DNA of 64,000 nucleotides from Flavobacteriales bacterium (lineage in GTDB: Bacteria > Bacteroidota > Bacteroidia > Flavobacteriales_F > PHOS-HE28): contig JAHDVX010000008.1 in NCBI GenBank assembly GCA_023382455.1, positions 1-64,000 of the forward strand, read 5' to 3'. Below the pieces are notes generated by a model, which saw only the letters and a list, made by a program, of their open reading frames with translations, made no database searches and was not told the DNA's origin. A program made the translations under genes and the position numbers. Positions 9,619-19,468 of the stretch are shown one piece after another. How positions within the stretch are numbered: position 1 is the first letter of the stretch; each line of letters opens with the position of its first letter.

Positions 9619-10605
9619 ATGAAGCGCCTTTCCCTCCTGCCCCTGCTGCTGGCCCCGATGATGGCGATGGCCCAGCAGGACAGCCTGGCCACCGACAGTG
9701 CCACCGTGAAGAAGAACCACGCCATCTACGTCAGCGCAGGCTCCGGCGGGCTCAAGGTGGGTGTGGAGAACACGGACACCACGCGGAAGAAGGACGAGCC
9801 CGATACGCTGCGCCTGATGACCAAGCGCAAGGAGATCCGCGTGATCACCACGATGCGCACGGACATGGACACCACGGAGCGCTTCGAGCAAAGGTTGAAG
9901 GATCTGCGGCAGGAGCGCCGCAACCAATTCACCCACTGGGCCGGGCTGGAGCTGGGGGTCAACACCTTCATCGCCCCGGACGGCCGCATCGGCGACGGGC
10001 CGGAGAGCGGGCCACTGCAGTTGAACAACGGACGCAGCCGCTTCTTCGCCATCAACTTCATGGAGCAAAAGGTGGAGTTCGGCAGCCACCACGCGGGCCT
10101 GTTCACGGGTTTGGGCGTGGAGTTCACCAACTACCTCTTCAGCGAGAACAACACGCTCATGGCCAACGGCGACAGCACCTGGGCCGTTCCGATGGAAACG
10201 CCGGTGCTGGACAAGAACAAGCTGCGGCAGATCGGCCTCCGCCTCCCGTTGATGCTGGAATTCAATTCCAAGCGGGCAAAACTGCCGGCCAACGCCGGGG
10301 AACTGGCCAAGAATCCCGGCTGGTACTTCAGCCGGAAGAACAACTTCCACCTGGCGGCCGGCGTGGTGGGCAGCTGGTACTTCGACACGATGTACAAGCA
10401 GAAGTACAGGCTGGACGGCGATCGCGTGAAGCAGCGCAGCAAGGATGGCTATAACCTGCTGCCCTACCGCCTGGCCGCGCGCGCGCAGATCGGCTTCGGC
10501 TCGCTGAACCTCTTCGCCGAATACGGGCTGACGCCCTTGTTCGAGGAAGGCGCCGCCCCCGAGCTGATCCCGCTCAACATCGGGCTCACGCTGGTAGGTT
10601 TCTAG
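9619..10605 (+). CDS. outer-membrane beta-barrel protein
   Basis: 328 residues. A signal peptide (RLSLLPLLLAPMMAMAQQ) precedes a charged segment rich in Asp, Thr and Lys with coiled-coil character (about residues 60-100, TERFEQRLKDLRQERR). Alternating beta strands typical of PorT-like barrels follow, ending in an aromatic residue (LNIGLTLVGF). No specific function can be assigned. The open frame extends to a TTG at 9583, but ATG 9619 starts the signal peptide. A perfect hairpin terminator follows the stop codon. Confidence 0.75.
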   Translation: MKRLSLLPLLLAPMMAMAQQDSLATDSATVKKNHAIYVSAGSGGLKVGVENTDTTRKKDEPDTLRLMTKRKEIRVITTMRTDMDTTERFEQRLKDLRQERRNQFTHWAGLELGVNTFIAPDGRIGDGPESGPLQLNNGRSRFFAINFMEQKVEFGSHHAGLFTGLGVEFTNYLFSENNTLMANGDSTWAVPMETPVLDKNKLRQIGLRLPLMLEFNSKRAKLPANAGELAKNPGWYFSRKNNFHLAAGVVGSWYFDTMYKQKYRLDGDRVKQRSKDGYNLLPYRLAARAQIGFGSLNLFAEYGLTPLFEEGAAPELIPLNIGLTLVGF

Positions 10606-10652
10606 GAAGATCCGGGCACCGCGACGAGGGGAAACAGTTCGCAACCGCCCGT

Positions 10653-10680
10653 GCAGGGCCGTCCGAAAGGGCGGCCCTGC
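10653..10680 (+). terminator. terminator with GAAA tetraloop
   Basis: A 12-pair stem (10653-10664 with 10669-10680, one G-U pair) capped by GAAA and followed by TTAATTT. It ends the barrel-protein gene and abuts the yebC promoter element. Confidence 0.8.
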
Positions 10681-10681
10681 T

Positions 10682-10689
10682 TAATTTCG
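10682..10689 (+). promoter_or_regulatory. yebC -7 element TAATTTCG
   Basis: TAnnTTCG match 50 bases before the yebC ATG, directly after the terminator of the upstream gene. Confidence 0.5.
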
Positions 10690-10739
10690 CGACCCGCCGC
10701 CGACCGGACGCGGCGTCCACCGCCAGCACGCAACAGACC

Positions 10740-11492
10740 ATGGGCCGCATCTTCGAGAAACGCAAGCACAAGATCTTCGCACGCAACGCCAAGTTGAGCA
10801 AGCTCTTCACCCGCATCGGCAAGGAAATTTCCATGGCCGTGAAGGCCGGCGGCCCCAACCCCGATGCCAACCACCGCCTGAAGGTGGCCATCCAGAACGC
10901 CAAGGGCATGAACATGCCCAAGGACAACATCGACCGGGCGATCAAGAAGGCAGCAGGCGGCGCCGAGGCGGACTTCACGGAGATGAACTACGAGGGCTAC
11001 GCGCCCGGTGGCGTGGCCATCTTCGTGGAGACGGCCACCAACAACCCCACGCGCACGGTGGCCAACGTGCGGAGCTTCTTCAACAAGTGCGAGGGAAACC
11101 TGGGGAATAGCGGATCGCTGGCGCACGTATTCGACCGCAAGGCGGAATTCATCGTGGAGGAGGCCGCGCTGAACGGTCTGGACGGCGATGAGTTCGAGAT
11201 GGCCTGCATCGATGCCGGTGCCGAGGATGTGGTGCACGACGAGGAGGGCTACGTGATCCTGGCCCCCTACACCGAGTTCGGTGCCATGCAGCAGAAGCTG
11301 GAGGAACTGAAGATCACCCCGAAGAGCGCCGAACTGAAGCGCTTCCCGCTCAGCACCATGCCTGTGGGGCTGGAGACCGCCCGCAACGTGATGCGCTTGG
11401 TCGACATGTTGGAGGAAGACGACGACGTGAACGCCGTGTACCACAACATGGAGCTGAGCGAGGAGGTGGAAGCGGCGCTGGCCGAGGGCTGA
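10740..11492 (+). CDS. yebC: YebC/PmpR family protein
   Basis: 250-residue member of the YebC family. The conserved N-terminal block (KLFTRIGKEISMAVKAGGPNP) and the signature NIDRAIKKAAGG are followed by the alpha/beta domains with YEGYAPGGVAIFVE and TATNNPTRTVANVRSFF. Family members are described both as DNA-binding regulators and as ribosome-associated factors that relieve stalling; which applies here is not decidable from sequence. Single-gene transcription unit between a terminator and a convergent kinase gene. Confidence 0.95.
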   Translation: MGRIFEKRKHKIFARNAKLSKLFTRIGKEISMAVKAGGPNPDANHRLKVAIQNAKGMNMPKDNIDRAIKKAAGGAEADFTEMNYEGYAPGGVAIFVETATNNPTRTVANVRSFFNKCEGNLGNSGSLAHVFDRKAEFIVEEAALNGLDGDEFEMACIDAGAEDVVHDEEGYVILAPYTEFGAMQQKLEELKITPKSAELKRFPLSTMPVGLETARNVMRLVDMLEEDDDVNAVYHNMELSEEVEAALAEG

Positions 11493-11521
11493 GCAAGCGT
11501 TTCTTCTTATCTGAGGCACCC

Positions 11522-13438
11522 CTACCGCAGGGCTTGGAACCGGATGTGGTACCGCGTTCCCGTGGCGTCGGATTCCATGGTGATGAAGCCGTTGAGCTGC
11601 TCCACCAGGCTGTCGATAAGGCTGCGTCCCAGCGTACCGGTATGGTCACCCTGCCGGTCTGCGGGAATGCCCTTCCCGTCATCGCTGTAGTGGAGGTCGA
11701 AGGCGCCGTTTTCCACTCGGTGGATGCGCAGGTTGATGAACCCATCCTGCCTCCCGATGAAGGCGTGCTTGAAGGAGTTGGTGATCAGTTCGTTCAGGAT
11801 CAACCCCAAGGGCACCATGGTGTCCAGGTTGAGCACCAGGTCCGGATCGATGGCGGTGCGGTACCGGATACGCTCCTCCACCTTGTTCATCTGGATCAGC
11901 TCGGTGAACAGGTCGCGGATATAGGCCGATAGGTCCACCTGGGCCAGGTCGTCGCCCTTATAGAGCCTCTCGTGGATGAGGGCCATGGAGGCCACGCGGT
12001 TCTGGCTCTGGGCGAAGCTTTGGCGCAACTCCTCGTCGTGGATGTTGGCGGCCTGCAGGCGGAGCATGCTGGAGACCACCTGCAGGTTGTTCTTCACGCG
12101 GTGGTGGATCTCCCGGATGAGCACGCGGATGCGCTCATTGGCCCGCTCGAGCTTTTCCTTCTCGCGCAGCAGCGCCTGGTTGTTCTCCTTGTCGCGGTCG
12201 CGTGCGGCGCGCAGGTTTTCCTGCATGCGCTTCAGGGAAAGCCCGAGCACGTCCTGCTCTCCGCGCACGGGCACCGGCGTGTCGTAGTTGCCCTTGCCGA
12301 TGGCATCAGCACTGGCGGACAAGGAACGGATGGCCTCGATCATCTGGTTGAAGGAGCCGACCATCTGGCCCACCTCGTCAGCGGAATTCACGTGCACCGT
12401 GGCACGCACGTCACCTTGGGCCAACGCCGATGCCGCAAGGGTCACCTCCGAGATGGTGCTGCGCAAGGTCCGGGTGATCACCACGGCCATCACCACCACG
12501 GCGCCCACCACCATCAGCAACGCCACCAGCACCAGGAATAGGCGCTGCCTCGCCGCCTCCGAGATGCCTCCGCTGGCCTTGATGATCGAATCGACGGAGT
12601 GCACCTCCACCTCGCGCAACCGGGCGGTGGCCTTACCGCTCACCTCCCACCATTCCGCGGCGTTGATGCCCAGGCCCTCCAAGCTCCGTTTCTCCTGGAC
12701 GGTGCCGATCACCGCCTTCAGGAAATTGACCTCAGGCCCTTGGAAAATATGCTCATACTGCTCCAGGACCTCGGGTGAGGCGTCCCGTTGGAACAGGGTC
12801 ATGCTGGTCTCGTAGAGTGCCATACGCCCGATCAACGCACTCATCCGCGCGTGGTCCGGGTCACCGGCCAACCCTTGCAGGATATCCATGCGGATCCCGC
12901 ACAGGGCCTGCTTGGCATGCAGCAGGCTTTGGTGGGCGAACAACTGGTTGTTGGTGCCAAGGTCGATGGCGCGCTTGGAGACCTCCACGATGTCGCCGAG
13001 CAGGCTTGCCTCCATGGCCAGGTAGGCCGCTGCGGCCTGTTGCACGGGGATGCTCCGCTTGTCCACCCGGCTGCGGAAAGCACCCAGCTCACGCAACTGG
13101 TCCGTCGGGAAGGGCCCTTCACCCAGCTCCACGTTCGGATCACCCAACCGCTTCATGGCGTCATCGCTTTGGACCCGTGCCAACTCCAGCGGATGGTCGT
13201 TCGGCAACACCTGCTCCATGGTGGCCACGGTCACAGCCCCCTCGTTCTGGATACCGTTCAGCACATCACCAATGACCCGCATGTATCGCGCCTGGCCGGA
13301 CATGTAGCCCAGCACATCGCTGCGCTTGAGGTTGGAATCCACCTGCTTGCCGATCAGCAGGACCAGGCCGAGCACCGGAATGCCGAGGGTGACCAGGAAC
13401 TTGGTCCGGATGGGCAGGTCGGCAAAGCGCGAGGCCAT
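11522..13438 (-). CDS. NIT-domain sensor histidine kinase (HWE/HisKA_2 type)
   Basis: 638 residues. The first membrane helix is near residues 14-30 and the second near 303-328; between them lies a long all-helical periplasmic region resembling the nitrate/nitrite-sensing NIT domain ([12 protein letters not shown] near residue 65). A HAMP segment follows ([15 protein letters not shown]...[11 protein letters not shown]), then a coiled coil, the phospho-acceptor block [12 protein letters not shown] near 443, and an ATPase domain ([19 protein letters not shown]). This class often signals without an adjacent receiver gene, and none is present next door. The ligand is not proven. A -7 element lies seven bases before the ATG. 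Confidence 0.88.
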   Translation of the reverse strand: MASRFADLPIRTKFLVTLGIPVLGLVLLIGKQVDSNLKRSDVLGYMSGQARYMRVIGDVLNGIQNEGAVTVATMEQVLPNDHPLELARVQSDDAMKRLGDPNVELGEGPFPTDQLRELGAFRSRVDKRSIPVQQAAAAYLAMEASLLGDIVEVSKRAIDLGTNNQLFAHQSLLHAKQALCGIRMDILQGLAGDPDHARMSALIGRMALYETSMTLFQRDASPEVLEQYEHIFQGPEVNFLKAVIGTVQEKRSLEGLGINAAEWWEVSGKATARLREVEVHSVDSIIKASGGISEAARQRLFLVLVALLMVVGAVVVMAVVITRTLRSTISEVTLAASALAQGDVRATVHVNSADEVGQMVGSFNQMIEAIRSLSASADAIGKGNYDTPVPVRGEQDVLGLSLKRMQENLRAARDRDKENNQALLREKEKLERANERIRVLIREIHHRVKNNLQVVSSMLRLQAANIHDEELRQSFAQSQNRVASMALIHERLYKGDDLAQVDLSAYIRDLFTELIQMNKVEERIRYRTAIDPDLVLNLDTMVPLGLILNELITNSFKHAFIGRQDGFINLRIHRVENGAFDLHYSDDGKGIPADRQGDHTGTLGRSLIDSLVEQLNGFITMESDATGTRYHIRFQALR

Positions 13439-13445
13439 GTTCCGG

Positions 13446-13453
13446 CGAAAGTA
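13446..13453 (-). promoter_or_regulatory. kinase -7 element TACTTTCG
   Basis: TAnnTTCG match ending seven bases before the kinase ATG; divergent from the carboxyltransferase promoter. Confidence 0.5.
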
Positions 13454-13478
13454 AACGAAGCAACGATGCCCCGCTTTC

Positions 13479-13486
13479 TACATTTG
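13479..13486 (+). promoter_or_regulatory. carboxyltransferase -7 element TACATTTG
   Basis: Exact match to the Bacteroidota consensus, 45 bases before ATG 13532. It argues against the in-frame ATG at 13466, which would lie upstream of the element. Confidence 0.6.
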
Positions 13487-13531
13487 GCTGCGTCCCGGCC
13501 CTTTTCCGGGCCGGAAAAAGCCAGTGCCCGC

Positions 13532-15079
13532 ATGGACATGAAAGCGAAGTTCGACCTGCTGGACCGCAAGACGGCGGAAGCCCTCCAGGGCGGAGGCCCC
13601 GCCCGCTTGGAAGCGCAGCACCGGAAAGGCAAGCTCACGGCCCGCGAGCGCATCGGATTGCTGCTGGACGAAGGTTCCTTCCAGGAGATCGGCCAGTTGG
13701 TGACCCACCGCAGCGTGCACTTCGGCCTGGACAAGCAGCACTTCCTGGGCGACGGGGTGGTCACCGGCTACGGCACCATCAACGGCCGCACGGTGTACGT
13801 GTTCTCGCAGGATTTCACCGTGCTGGGCGGCTCGCTGGCCGAGGCGCATGCGGAGAAGATCTGCAAGGTGATGGACCTGGCCATGCGCACCGGCGCACCG
13901 CTGATCGGCCTGAACGACAGCGGGGGCGCGCGCATCCAGGAGGGTGTGGTAAGCTTGGGCGGCTACGCGGACATCTTCCACCGCAACGTGCTGGCCAGCG
14001 GCGTGGTGCCCCAGATCAGTGCCATCCTGGGCCCGTGCGCCGGTGGTGCGGTGTACAGCCCGGCGCTCACGGACTTCGTGCTCATGGTGGAAGGCACCAG
14101 CTACATGTTCGTCACCGGCCCCAACGTGGTGAAGACCGTGACGCATGAGGAAGTGACCTCCGAGGAACTGGGCGGCGCCTCGGCGCATGCCTCCAAGAGC
14201 GGCGTGGCCCACTTCACCGCCCCCGACGAGATGGACGCCATCGACCAGCTCCGCCGCCTGGTGGGCTTCCTGCCGGCCAACTGCGAGGAGCGCCCCCCTG
14301 CCCTGCCCTACGAACCTACCGATGAATCGCGCCCGGCGCTGGACGGCATCCTGCCCGAGAACCCCAACCAGCCTTACGACATCCGCGAGGTGCTCAACGC
14401 GGTGATCGACCCGGACAGCAGCATGGAGGTGCATGCGGACTATGCGCGCAACATGGTGATCGGGTTTGCCCGCGTGGCGGGGGAAGTGGTGGGCTGCGTG
14501 GCCAACCAACCCGCCGTATTGGCCGGGGTGCTGGACATCGATGCCAGCATCAAGGCCGCGCGGTTCGTGCGCTTCTGCGACGCGTTCAACATCCCGTTGC
14601 TCGTCTTCGTGGACGTGCCCGGCTTCCTGCCCGGCACCGAGCAGGAATGGCGCGGCATCATCAACCACGGCGCCAAACTGCTGTACGCCTTCAGCGAGGC
14701 CACCGTGCCGCGCATCACCGTGATCACCCGCAAGGCCTACGGCGGTGCCTACGACGTGATGAACAGCAAGCACATCGGCTGCGACATCAACTTCGCCTGG
14801 CCCGCCGCGGAGATCGCCGTGATGGGCGCCAAGGGCGCGGCCGAGATCATCTTCCGGAACGAGATCAACAGCTCGGCCGACCCGGAGGCCACCCTCGCGG
14901 CCAAGGAAGCCGAATACAAGGACCGATTCGCCAACCCGTACGAAGCGGCCGCACGCGGGTTCATCGACGAGGTAATCCGACCGCGGGACACCCGTCGGAA
15001 GGTGATCGAGGCCCTGCGCATGTTGCGCAACAAGGCACTGTCCATGCCGCGGAAAAAGCACGGCAACTTGCCGCTGTAG
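13532..15079 (+). CDS. pccB: acyl-CoA carboxylase carboxyltransferase (beta) subunit
   Basis: 515-residue protein of the propionyl-/methylmalonyl-CoA carboxylase beta family. It transfers a carboxyl group from biotin to an acyl-CoA such as propionyl-CoA. Both crotonase-like halves are complete: the N-terminal half has [14 protein letters not shown] and [19 protein letters not shown], with the oxyanion-loop glycines in [16 protein letters not shown]; the C-terminal half has [14 protein letters not shown] and [13 protein letters not shown]. Length fits the family. No biotin carboxylase or biotin carrier gene is adjacent, so the alpha subunit must lie elsewhere. The frame is open upstream to 12788, but that is antisense to the kinase gene. 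Confidence 0.93.
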   Translation: MDMKAKFDLLDRKTAEALQGGGPARLEAQHRKGKLTARERIGLLLDEGSFQEIGQLVTHRSVHFGLDKQHFLGDGVVTGYGTINGRTVYVFSQDFTVLGGSLAEAHAEKICKVMDLAMRTGAPLIGLNDSGGARIQEGVVSLGGYADIFHRNVLASGVVPQISAILGPCAGGAVYSPALTDFVLMVEGTSYMFVTGPNVVKTVTHEEVTSEELGGASAHASKSGVAHFTAPDEMDAIDQLRRLVGFLPANCEERPPALPYEPTDESRPALDGILPENPNQPYDIREVLNAVIDPDSSMEVHADYARNMVIGFARVAGEVVGCVANQPAVLAGVLDIDASIKAARFVRFCDAFNIPLLVFVDVPGFLPGTEQEWRGIINHGAKLLYAFSEATVPRITVITRKAYGGAYDVMNSKHIGCDINFAWPAAEIAVMGAKGAAEIIFRNEINSSADPEATLAAKEAEYKDRFANPYEAAARGFIDEVIRPRDTRRKVIEALRMLRNKALSMPRKKHGNLPL

Positions 15080-15124
15080 GCACCATTCTGCGTTCCGTCA
15101 GCGCCGGTCTCACGCCGCAAAGGT

Positions 15125-15132
15125 TACATTCG
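15125..15132 (+). promoter_or_regulatory. TPR-kinase -7 element TACATTCG
   Basis: TAnnTTCG match ending only four bases before ATG 15137, so the transcript would be essentially leaderless. Confidence 0.5.
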
Positions 15133-15136
15133 CTGC

Positions 15137-17125
15137 ATGCCCCTTCGGCCCGTGTGCAGCCCGCCCAGCAACACCGCCGGAAAGACGTTCCGGTGGGGGC
15201 TGCTCGTCCTGTTCGCCACCACCGGCCTTACCGCTGCGGGGCAGAAAGGCAACAACAAACCCGGTGCTGTACTTGGGTTGCCGGACGACACGGCCAAGGT
15301 ACTGGCCCTCTCCGATCTCTGCTTCGCCTACCGGCGGTTGGACGCGGATTCGGCACGCCGGTTCGGCGAAGCCGCCTTGCACCTGGCCCGCAAGCTCCGC
15401 TTCCTGCGTGGTGAGGCCCAGGCCCTCAACGACCTGGCCATCCTGCGGATTGACCGCAGCGACTACACCGCCGCCGACAGCCTGCTGCGGCACAGCCTTG
15501 CCTTGCGCACGCAACTGCACGATTCGGCCGGCATGGCGGCCGTACACAACAAGCTGGGCATCATCCACCAGGCGCGCTTCATGCTCGAGGAGGCACTGGA
15601 GGAGGACCTCAAGGCGCTGGCCATCTATGAGCGCACCGGCCCACCCTCCCACGAGGCCACCCTGCTCAACAACATCGCCATCCTGCAATTCAACCTGCAA
15701 CGCCCGCAGGAAGCACTCGCCACGCACCAGCGGGCCGCCGCCATCCGGGAACGGATCGGTGACGGGGCCGGATTGGCCGCCTCCTACGGCAACATGGCCA
15801 ACGTGGAGGCCAAGATGGGCGACACCGCTGCCGCGGTGGGCCACTACGAAAGGGCCATCGGGTATTTCCGCAGCGAGGGCCTTCGCGCGGAACTGGCCGT
15901 GCAACTGAACAACCTGGCCGGCATCCGGGCCGGGCAGGGACGGCTGGAGGAAGCGGCGGCAGCGTATTCCGAGGCCTTGTCCATCCGGAACGCCGCCAAC
16001 GACCGCAAGGGCATCGCTTCCTCCCTGATCGGCCTGGGCGGCACGCGCCTGAGGCAGGGCCGCATGGGTGAGGCGGGCCACCTGCTGCACCAAGGGCTCG
16101 CATTGAGCCGCCAGGTGGACGCGCGCAGCGAACAACTACAGGCCCTGCTGGACCTGGCCCGGCTTCATGCCCGGCAGGACCACGGCGACAGCTCCTTCTT
16201 CTTCCACCAGGCCTATGCAGCCCTGAAGGATTCCGTTTTCAATGCCGACATGGCCGCCCGGCTGGCACAGGCCGAGACCCGGTTCGAGACCGAGAAAAAG
16301 GAACGGCGGATCCAGATGCAGCGGGCCGAGATCGCCGAGCTGGAGCGCCGGAGCGAGCACCGCAAGCGTTGGCTGGTCACCCTGGCGGGAGGCATAGCGG
16401 CCTTGGTCCTTGGGGGGCTGCTGCTGTTGCAGGTGCAGCGGCGCAAGGCCCGGGCCCGGCATGATGCCGCGATCATCCGCGAGCGTGAGGCCGGGGTGCG
16501 CGGGGTGCTGGAAGCCACCGAGAACGAACGCAAACGCATGGCCCGCGAGCTGCATGACGGTATCGGCCAACAGGTCTCCGGCCTGAAATTCCGCATCCGC
16601 GAGATAGCCTCCAAGGCCAATGCCGGGCTGCCCGTGCCACCCGCCACCTTGAAGGAGGCCATGGCCTTGGCCGATGATGTGGGCCGGGACGTGCGCGACA
16701 TCGCCCACGATCTGATGCCGCGCTCCCTGGAGGAATTGGGCCTGGCCGCCGCCACCGGCGACATGCTCCGCCGGACCTTGGATAGCGCGGGCATCAACCA
16801 CGAAATGCTGCAGCTCGGCATGGAAACACGGTTGGCGCCCGAGATGGAAGTGGGTGCCTACCGCATCGCGCAGGAGCTGGTGCAGAACACCGTGAAACAC
16901 GCGCAGGCCAAGCAGGTGAACCTGCAACTGCTCCGCCGGCGCGACCACTTGGTGCTGATCTATGAGGACGACGGGCGGGGCTTCACCGCCACGGACGGCG
17001 ACCAGGGCATCGGCTTGCGCAACATCCGCGAACGTGTGCACGCCCTGCATGGCCAATGTACCATCGGAAACGGGGACCTGCAGGGCATGCAGGCCACCGT
17101 GCGCCTTCCCGTTGCCTCCACCTGA
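15137..17125 (+). CDS. TPR-repeat sensor histidine kinase (HisKA_3 type)
   Basis: 662 residues. A signal/anchor segment (WGLLVLFATTGLTA) leads into about seven tetratricopeptide repeats (residues 50-370; for example HEATLLNNIAILQFNLQRPQEALATHQRA). A coiled coil and a membrane helix follow (WLVTLAGGIAALVLGGLLLL, about 414-433), then a cytoplasmic NarX-type kinase core with ERKRMARELHDGIGQQ (phospho-acceptor His near 470) and an ATPase domain (ELVQNTVKHAQA, GQGIGL-like GDQGIGLRNI). The stop codon overlaps the start of the LuxR-type regulator (TGATG), giving a clear two-component pair. The repeat domain should face the periplasm and sense an unknown protein or peptide. Confidence 0.92.
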   Translation: MPLRPVCSPPSNTAGKTFRWGLLVLFATTGLTAAGQKGNNKPGAVLGLPDDTAKVLALSDLCFAYRRLDADSARRFGEAALHLARKLRFLRGEAQALNDLAILRIDRSDYTAADSLLRHSLALRTQLHDSAGMAAVHNKLGIIHQARFMLEEALEEDLKALAIYERTGPPSHEATLLNNIAILQFNLQRPQEALATHQRAAAIRERIGDGAGLAASYGNMANVEAKMGDTAAAVGHYERAIGYFRSEGLRAELAVQLNNLAGIRAGQGRLEEAAAAYSEALSIRNAANDRKGIASSLIGLGGTRLRQGRMGEAGHLLHQGLALSRQVDARSEQLQALLDLARLHARQDHGDSSFFFHQAYAALKDSVFNADMAARLAQAETRFETEKKERRIQMQRAEIAELERRSEHRKRWLVTLAGGIAALVLGGLLLLQVQRRKARARHDAAIIREREAGVRGVLEATENERKRMARELHDGIGQQVSGLKFRIREIASKANAGLPVPPATLKEAMALADDVGRDVRDIAHDLMPRSLEELGLAAATGDMLRRTLDSAGINHEMLQLGMETRLAPEMEVGAYRIAQELVQNTVKHAQAKQVNLQLLRRRDHLVLIYEDDGRGFTATDGDQGIGLRNIRERVHALHGQCTIGNGDLQGMQATVRLPVAST

Positions 17126-17811
17126 TGGACGAACCAAACCAATCCCCCGAGCGCCGTATGGAACAACCCGCTTCACCGATCAAGCTCCTGATCTGTGACG
17201 ACCACCGCATCATCATCGATGGACTGACCAGCCTGCTGCAGGATGTGGACTGGATCGATGTGGTGGGCTCGGCCTCCGACGGGGCCGGTGCGATCGCCCT
17301 GGTGGAACCCATGAAGGCCGACCTGGTCCTGCTGGACCTGAACATGCCCGGCATGGGCGGTGCCGAGGCACTGCGCATCATCAAGCAGCGCTGGCCGCGT
17401 GTCAAGGTCGTCATCCTCACCATGGAGGACGGCTATTCGGTGGTGCGCAACCTGTTGGAGAACGGGGCGGACGGATACGTGCTGAAGACGTGTGAACAAC
17501 ACGAACTGCTCCAAGCCATCCGTGCGGCCATCGAGGGGGACAGGAGGCACATCGCGGCCCTTGCCGAGGCCATGCAACGGGCGCCCGTGGTGCGTGCCAC
17601 GGCCGCAGGACCCTTGGAATCGCTCAGCCCGCGCGAGGCCGAGGTCCTGAAGGCCTTGGCCGAAGGCCTGTCCAACAAGGAGATCGGGGAGCAGCTCTTC
17701 ATCTCGCCGCGCACGGTGGACACGCACCGCACCAACCTGATGAAAAAGTTGGGTGTGCATAACCTGGCCGGGCTGGTGCGGCTCGCCATTTCCGCCGGCC
17801 TGATCCGCTGA
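17125..17811 (+). CDS. LuxR/NarL-family response regulator
   Basis: 228 residues. The receiver domain has the acidic pocket (ICDDHR), the phospho-acceptor Asp in LVLLDLNMPGMGG (about residue 70), the Thr in VVILTMEDG and the Lys in GYVLKT. A linker leads to a LuxR-type helix-turn-helix (LSPREAEVLKALAEGLSNKEI, then SPRTVDTHRTNLMKKL). It should be phosphorylated by the TPR kinase, whose stop codon overlaps its start. An internal ATG at 17158 (MEQPASPIK) is a possible alternative start. Targets are unknown. Confidence 0.93.
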   Translation: MDEPNQSPERRMEQPASPIKLLICDDHRIIIDGLTSLLQDVDWIDVVGSASDGAGAIALVEPMKADLVLLDLNMPGMGGAEALRIIKQRWPRVKVVILTMEDGYSVVRNLLENGADGYVLKTCEQHELLQAIRAAIEGDRRHIAALAEAMQRAPVVRATAAGPLESLSPREAEVLKALAEGLSNKEIGEQLFISPRTVDTHRTNLMKKLGVHNLAGLVRLAISAGLIR

Positions 17812-17898
17812 ACGTCCGCGCGGGGTTGTTGAATTGTTGGCAACTTCATTTCCGTTCCCGGCCATTGGGTTCTTCCTTTGTGCGAAAGGGAGTTGAAC

Positions 17899-19224
17899 AT
17901 GAATGTCCTGCTGATCGGAGGCGGAGGAAGGGAACATGCCATGGCATGGAAGCTGGCCCAGAGTTCCATGCTGGACGAATTGTACGTCACACCCGGAAAC
18001 CCGGGCACCTTGCGCCATGGCCGGAATGTGGAAGTGGACCTCCAGGACCAACGCGCCCTGCGGCACCTGATCATCGACAAGCGGATCCGCATGGTGGTCG
18101 TGGGGCCCGAGGCCCCGCTGGTGGATGGCCTGCATGACCGCATCGCAGCAGACCCCGGGCTCAAGGGGCTGGTCACGGTCATCGGCCCGGGCGCCTCGGG
18201 TGCCCGCCTGGAAGGGAGCAAGGAGTTCGCCAAGGAATTCATGCTGCGCCACGGCATTCCCACCGCGGCCTTCCGTGCCTTCGGCCGCGGTGAATTGGAT
18301 GCGGCGCTGGAGCACGTGCGGCGCACGGCAGGCCCGTATGTGATCAAGGCCGACGGCCTTGCACAGGGCAAGGGCGTGGTGATCGCCGCCAGCCGCGAGG
18401 AGGCCGAACAGACCCTGAAGGACATGATGCAAGGCACGGCCCTGGGCGCAGCTGCCGATCGCATGCTCATCGAGCAGCACCTGAGCGGCACGGAGGTCTC
18501 CTGCTTCCTGATCACCGACGGGGAAGCCTTCAAGATGCTGCCCTCCGCCAAGGACTACAAGCGCATCGGCGACGGCGACACCGGCCCCAACACCGGCGGC
18601 ATGGGCGCCGTATCCCCCGTGCCCTTCGCGGACCGCGAGTTCATGGACAAGGTGCACGACCGCATCGCCCTGCCCACCATCCGCGGCCTGCGCAGCGAGG
18701 GCATCCCCTACCAGGGCTTCCTCTTCATGGGGCTGATGAACGTGGGCGGCGAGCCCTACGTGATCGAGTACAACGTGCGCCTGGGCGATCCCGAGACCCA
18801 AGCGATCCTGCCGCGCCTGCGCAGCGACCTGATGGACCTCTTCGAAGGCATCGCCACGGGCACCCTCAGCGAGCGCCATGTGGATGTGGACGACCGCAGC
18901 TGCGCCACCGTGGTGCTCGCCTCGGCCGGCTACCCGGGCAAGTACGAGACCGGTAAGGCCATCGTGGGCCTAGACCTGGTGCAAAGTGCGCACGTGTTCC
19001 AGTCAGGCACCCGGCAGGAGAAAGACCGGTTGCTCACCGCGGGTGGCCGCGTGGCCAGCGTGTCGGCCTTCGGCAAGGACATCGAGCATGCCATCATCAA
19101 CGCCTACACCAATGTGGCCTTGATCGATTTCGAAGGGAAGACCCACCGGATGGACATCGGCCAGGACCTGCTCAACACATCGGCTGGCAGGGGCGGCACC
19201 GGGCAGAAGCTCGGGATCAAATGA
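17899..19224 (+). CDS. purD: phosphoribosylamine-glycine ligase
   Basis: Second enzyme of purine synthesis; joins glycine to phosphoribosylamine using ATP. The 441-residue product starts with the GARS signature MNVLLIGGGGREHAMAWKL. It then has the ATP-grasp domain (YVIKADGLAQGKGVVIA near 145-160, and GPNTGGMGAVSP) and the C-terminal domain (YNVRLGDPETQAILPRL). The frame opens at a TTG 21 bases earlier, but ATG 17899 begins the conserved sequence. A TTCCTTTG stretch (17873-17880) could be its -7 element. The 3' end overlaps the convergent small membrane-protein gene by eight bases. Confidence 0.95.
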   Translation: MNVLLIGGGGREHAMAWKLAQSSMLDELYVTPGNPGTLRHGRNVEVDLQDQRALRHLIIDKRIRMVVVGPEAPLVDGLHDRIAADPGLKGLVTVIGPGASGARLEGSKEFAKEFMLRHGIPTAAFRAFGRGELDAALEHVRRTAGPYVIKADGLAQGKGVVIAASREEAEQTLKDMMQGTALGAAADRMLIEQHLSGTEVSCFLITDGEAFKMLPSAKDYKRIGDGDTGPNTGGMGAVSPVPFADREFMDKVHDRIALPTIRGLRSEGIPYQGFLFMGLMNVGGEPYVIEYNVRLGDPETQAILPRLRSDLMDLFEGIATGTLSERHVDVDDRSCATVVLASAGYPGKYETGKAIVGLDLVQSAHVFQSGTRQEKDRLLTAGGRVASVSAFGKDIEHAIINAYTNVALIDFEGKTHRMDIGQDLLNTSAGRGGTGQKLGIK

Positions 19225-19396
19225 ACCCGTTGCGCTCCTTGGCCTTACGGGTGAGCGACCGCTGGATGGACAGCCAGTACGTCATGCCGACCATGATCAG
19301 CGCAATGAAGGTGACCGGAATGCCCCAACCGGCCGTCGGCCAGAGACTCAAGACCCACTGCATGAAATGGCCGATCGCGAAGAAGAAGTCCGTCAT
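19217..19396 (-). CDS. small one- or two-span membrane protein (DUF6341-like)
   Basis: 59 residues (MTDFFFAIGHFMQWVLSLWP...) with one or two hydrophobic helices (QWVLSLWPTAGWGIPVTFIALIMVGMTYW region) and a basic tail (RSLTRKAKERNG). It has its own exact TATATTTG element upstream, and its position between purD and a DUF6427-like gene matches a conserved Flavobacteriia neighbourhood. That makes a real gene likely despite its size. Function is unknown. It is convergent with purD, overlapping it by eight bases. Confidence 0.7.
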   Translation of the reverse strand: MTDFFFAIGHFMQWVLSLWPTAGWGIPVTFIALIMVGMTYWLSIQRSLTRKAKERNGFI

Positions 19397-19420
19397 GGGG
19401 ATGCAGGCGTTGCTGAGCGG

Positions 19421-19428
19421 CAAATATA
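19421..19428 (-). promoter_or_regulatory. -7 element TATATTTG of the small membrane-protein gene
   Basis: Exact TAnnTTTG match 24 bases before the ATG; supports the small gene as real. Confidence 0.55.
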
Positions 19429-19468
19429 GGATCGGCCGCGGAAGGCCCGCCACAGACCTCTTCGCGGC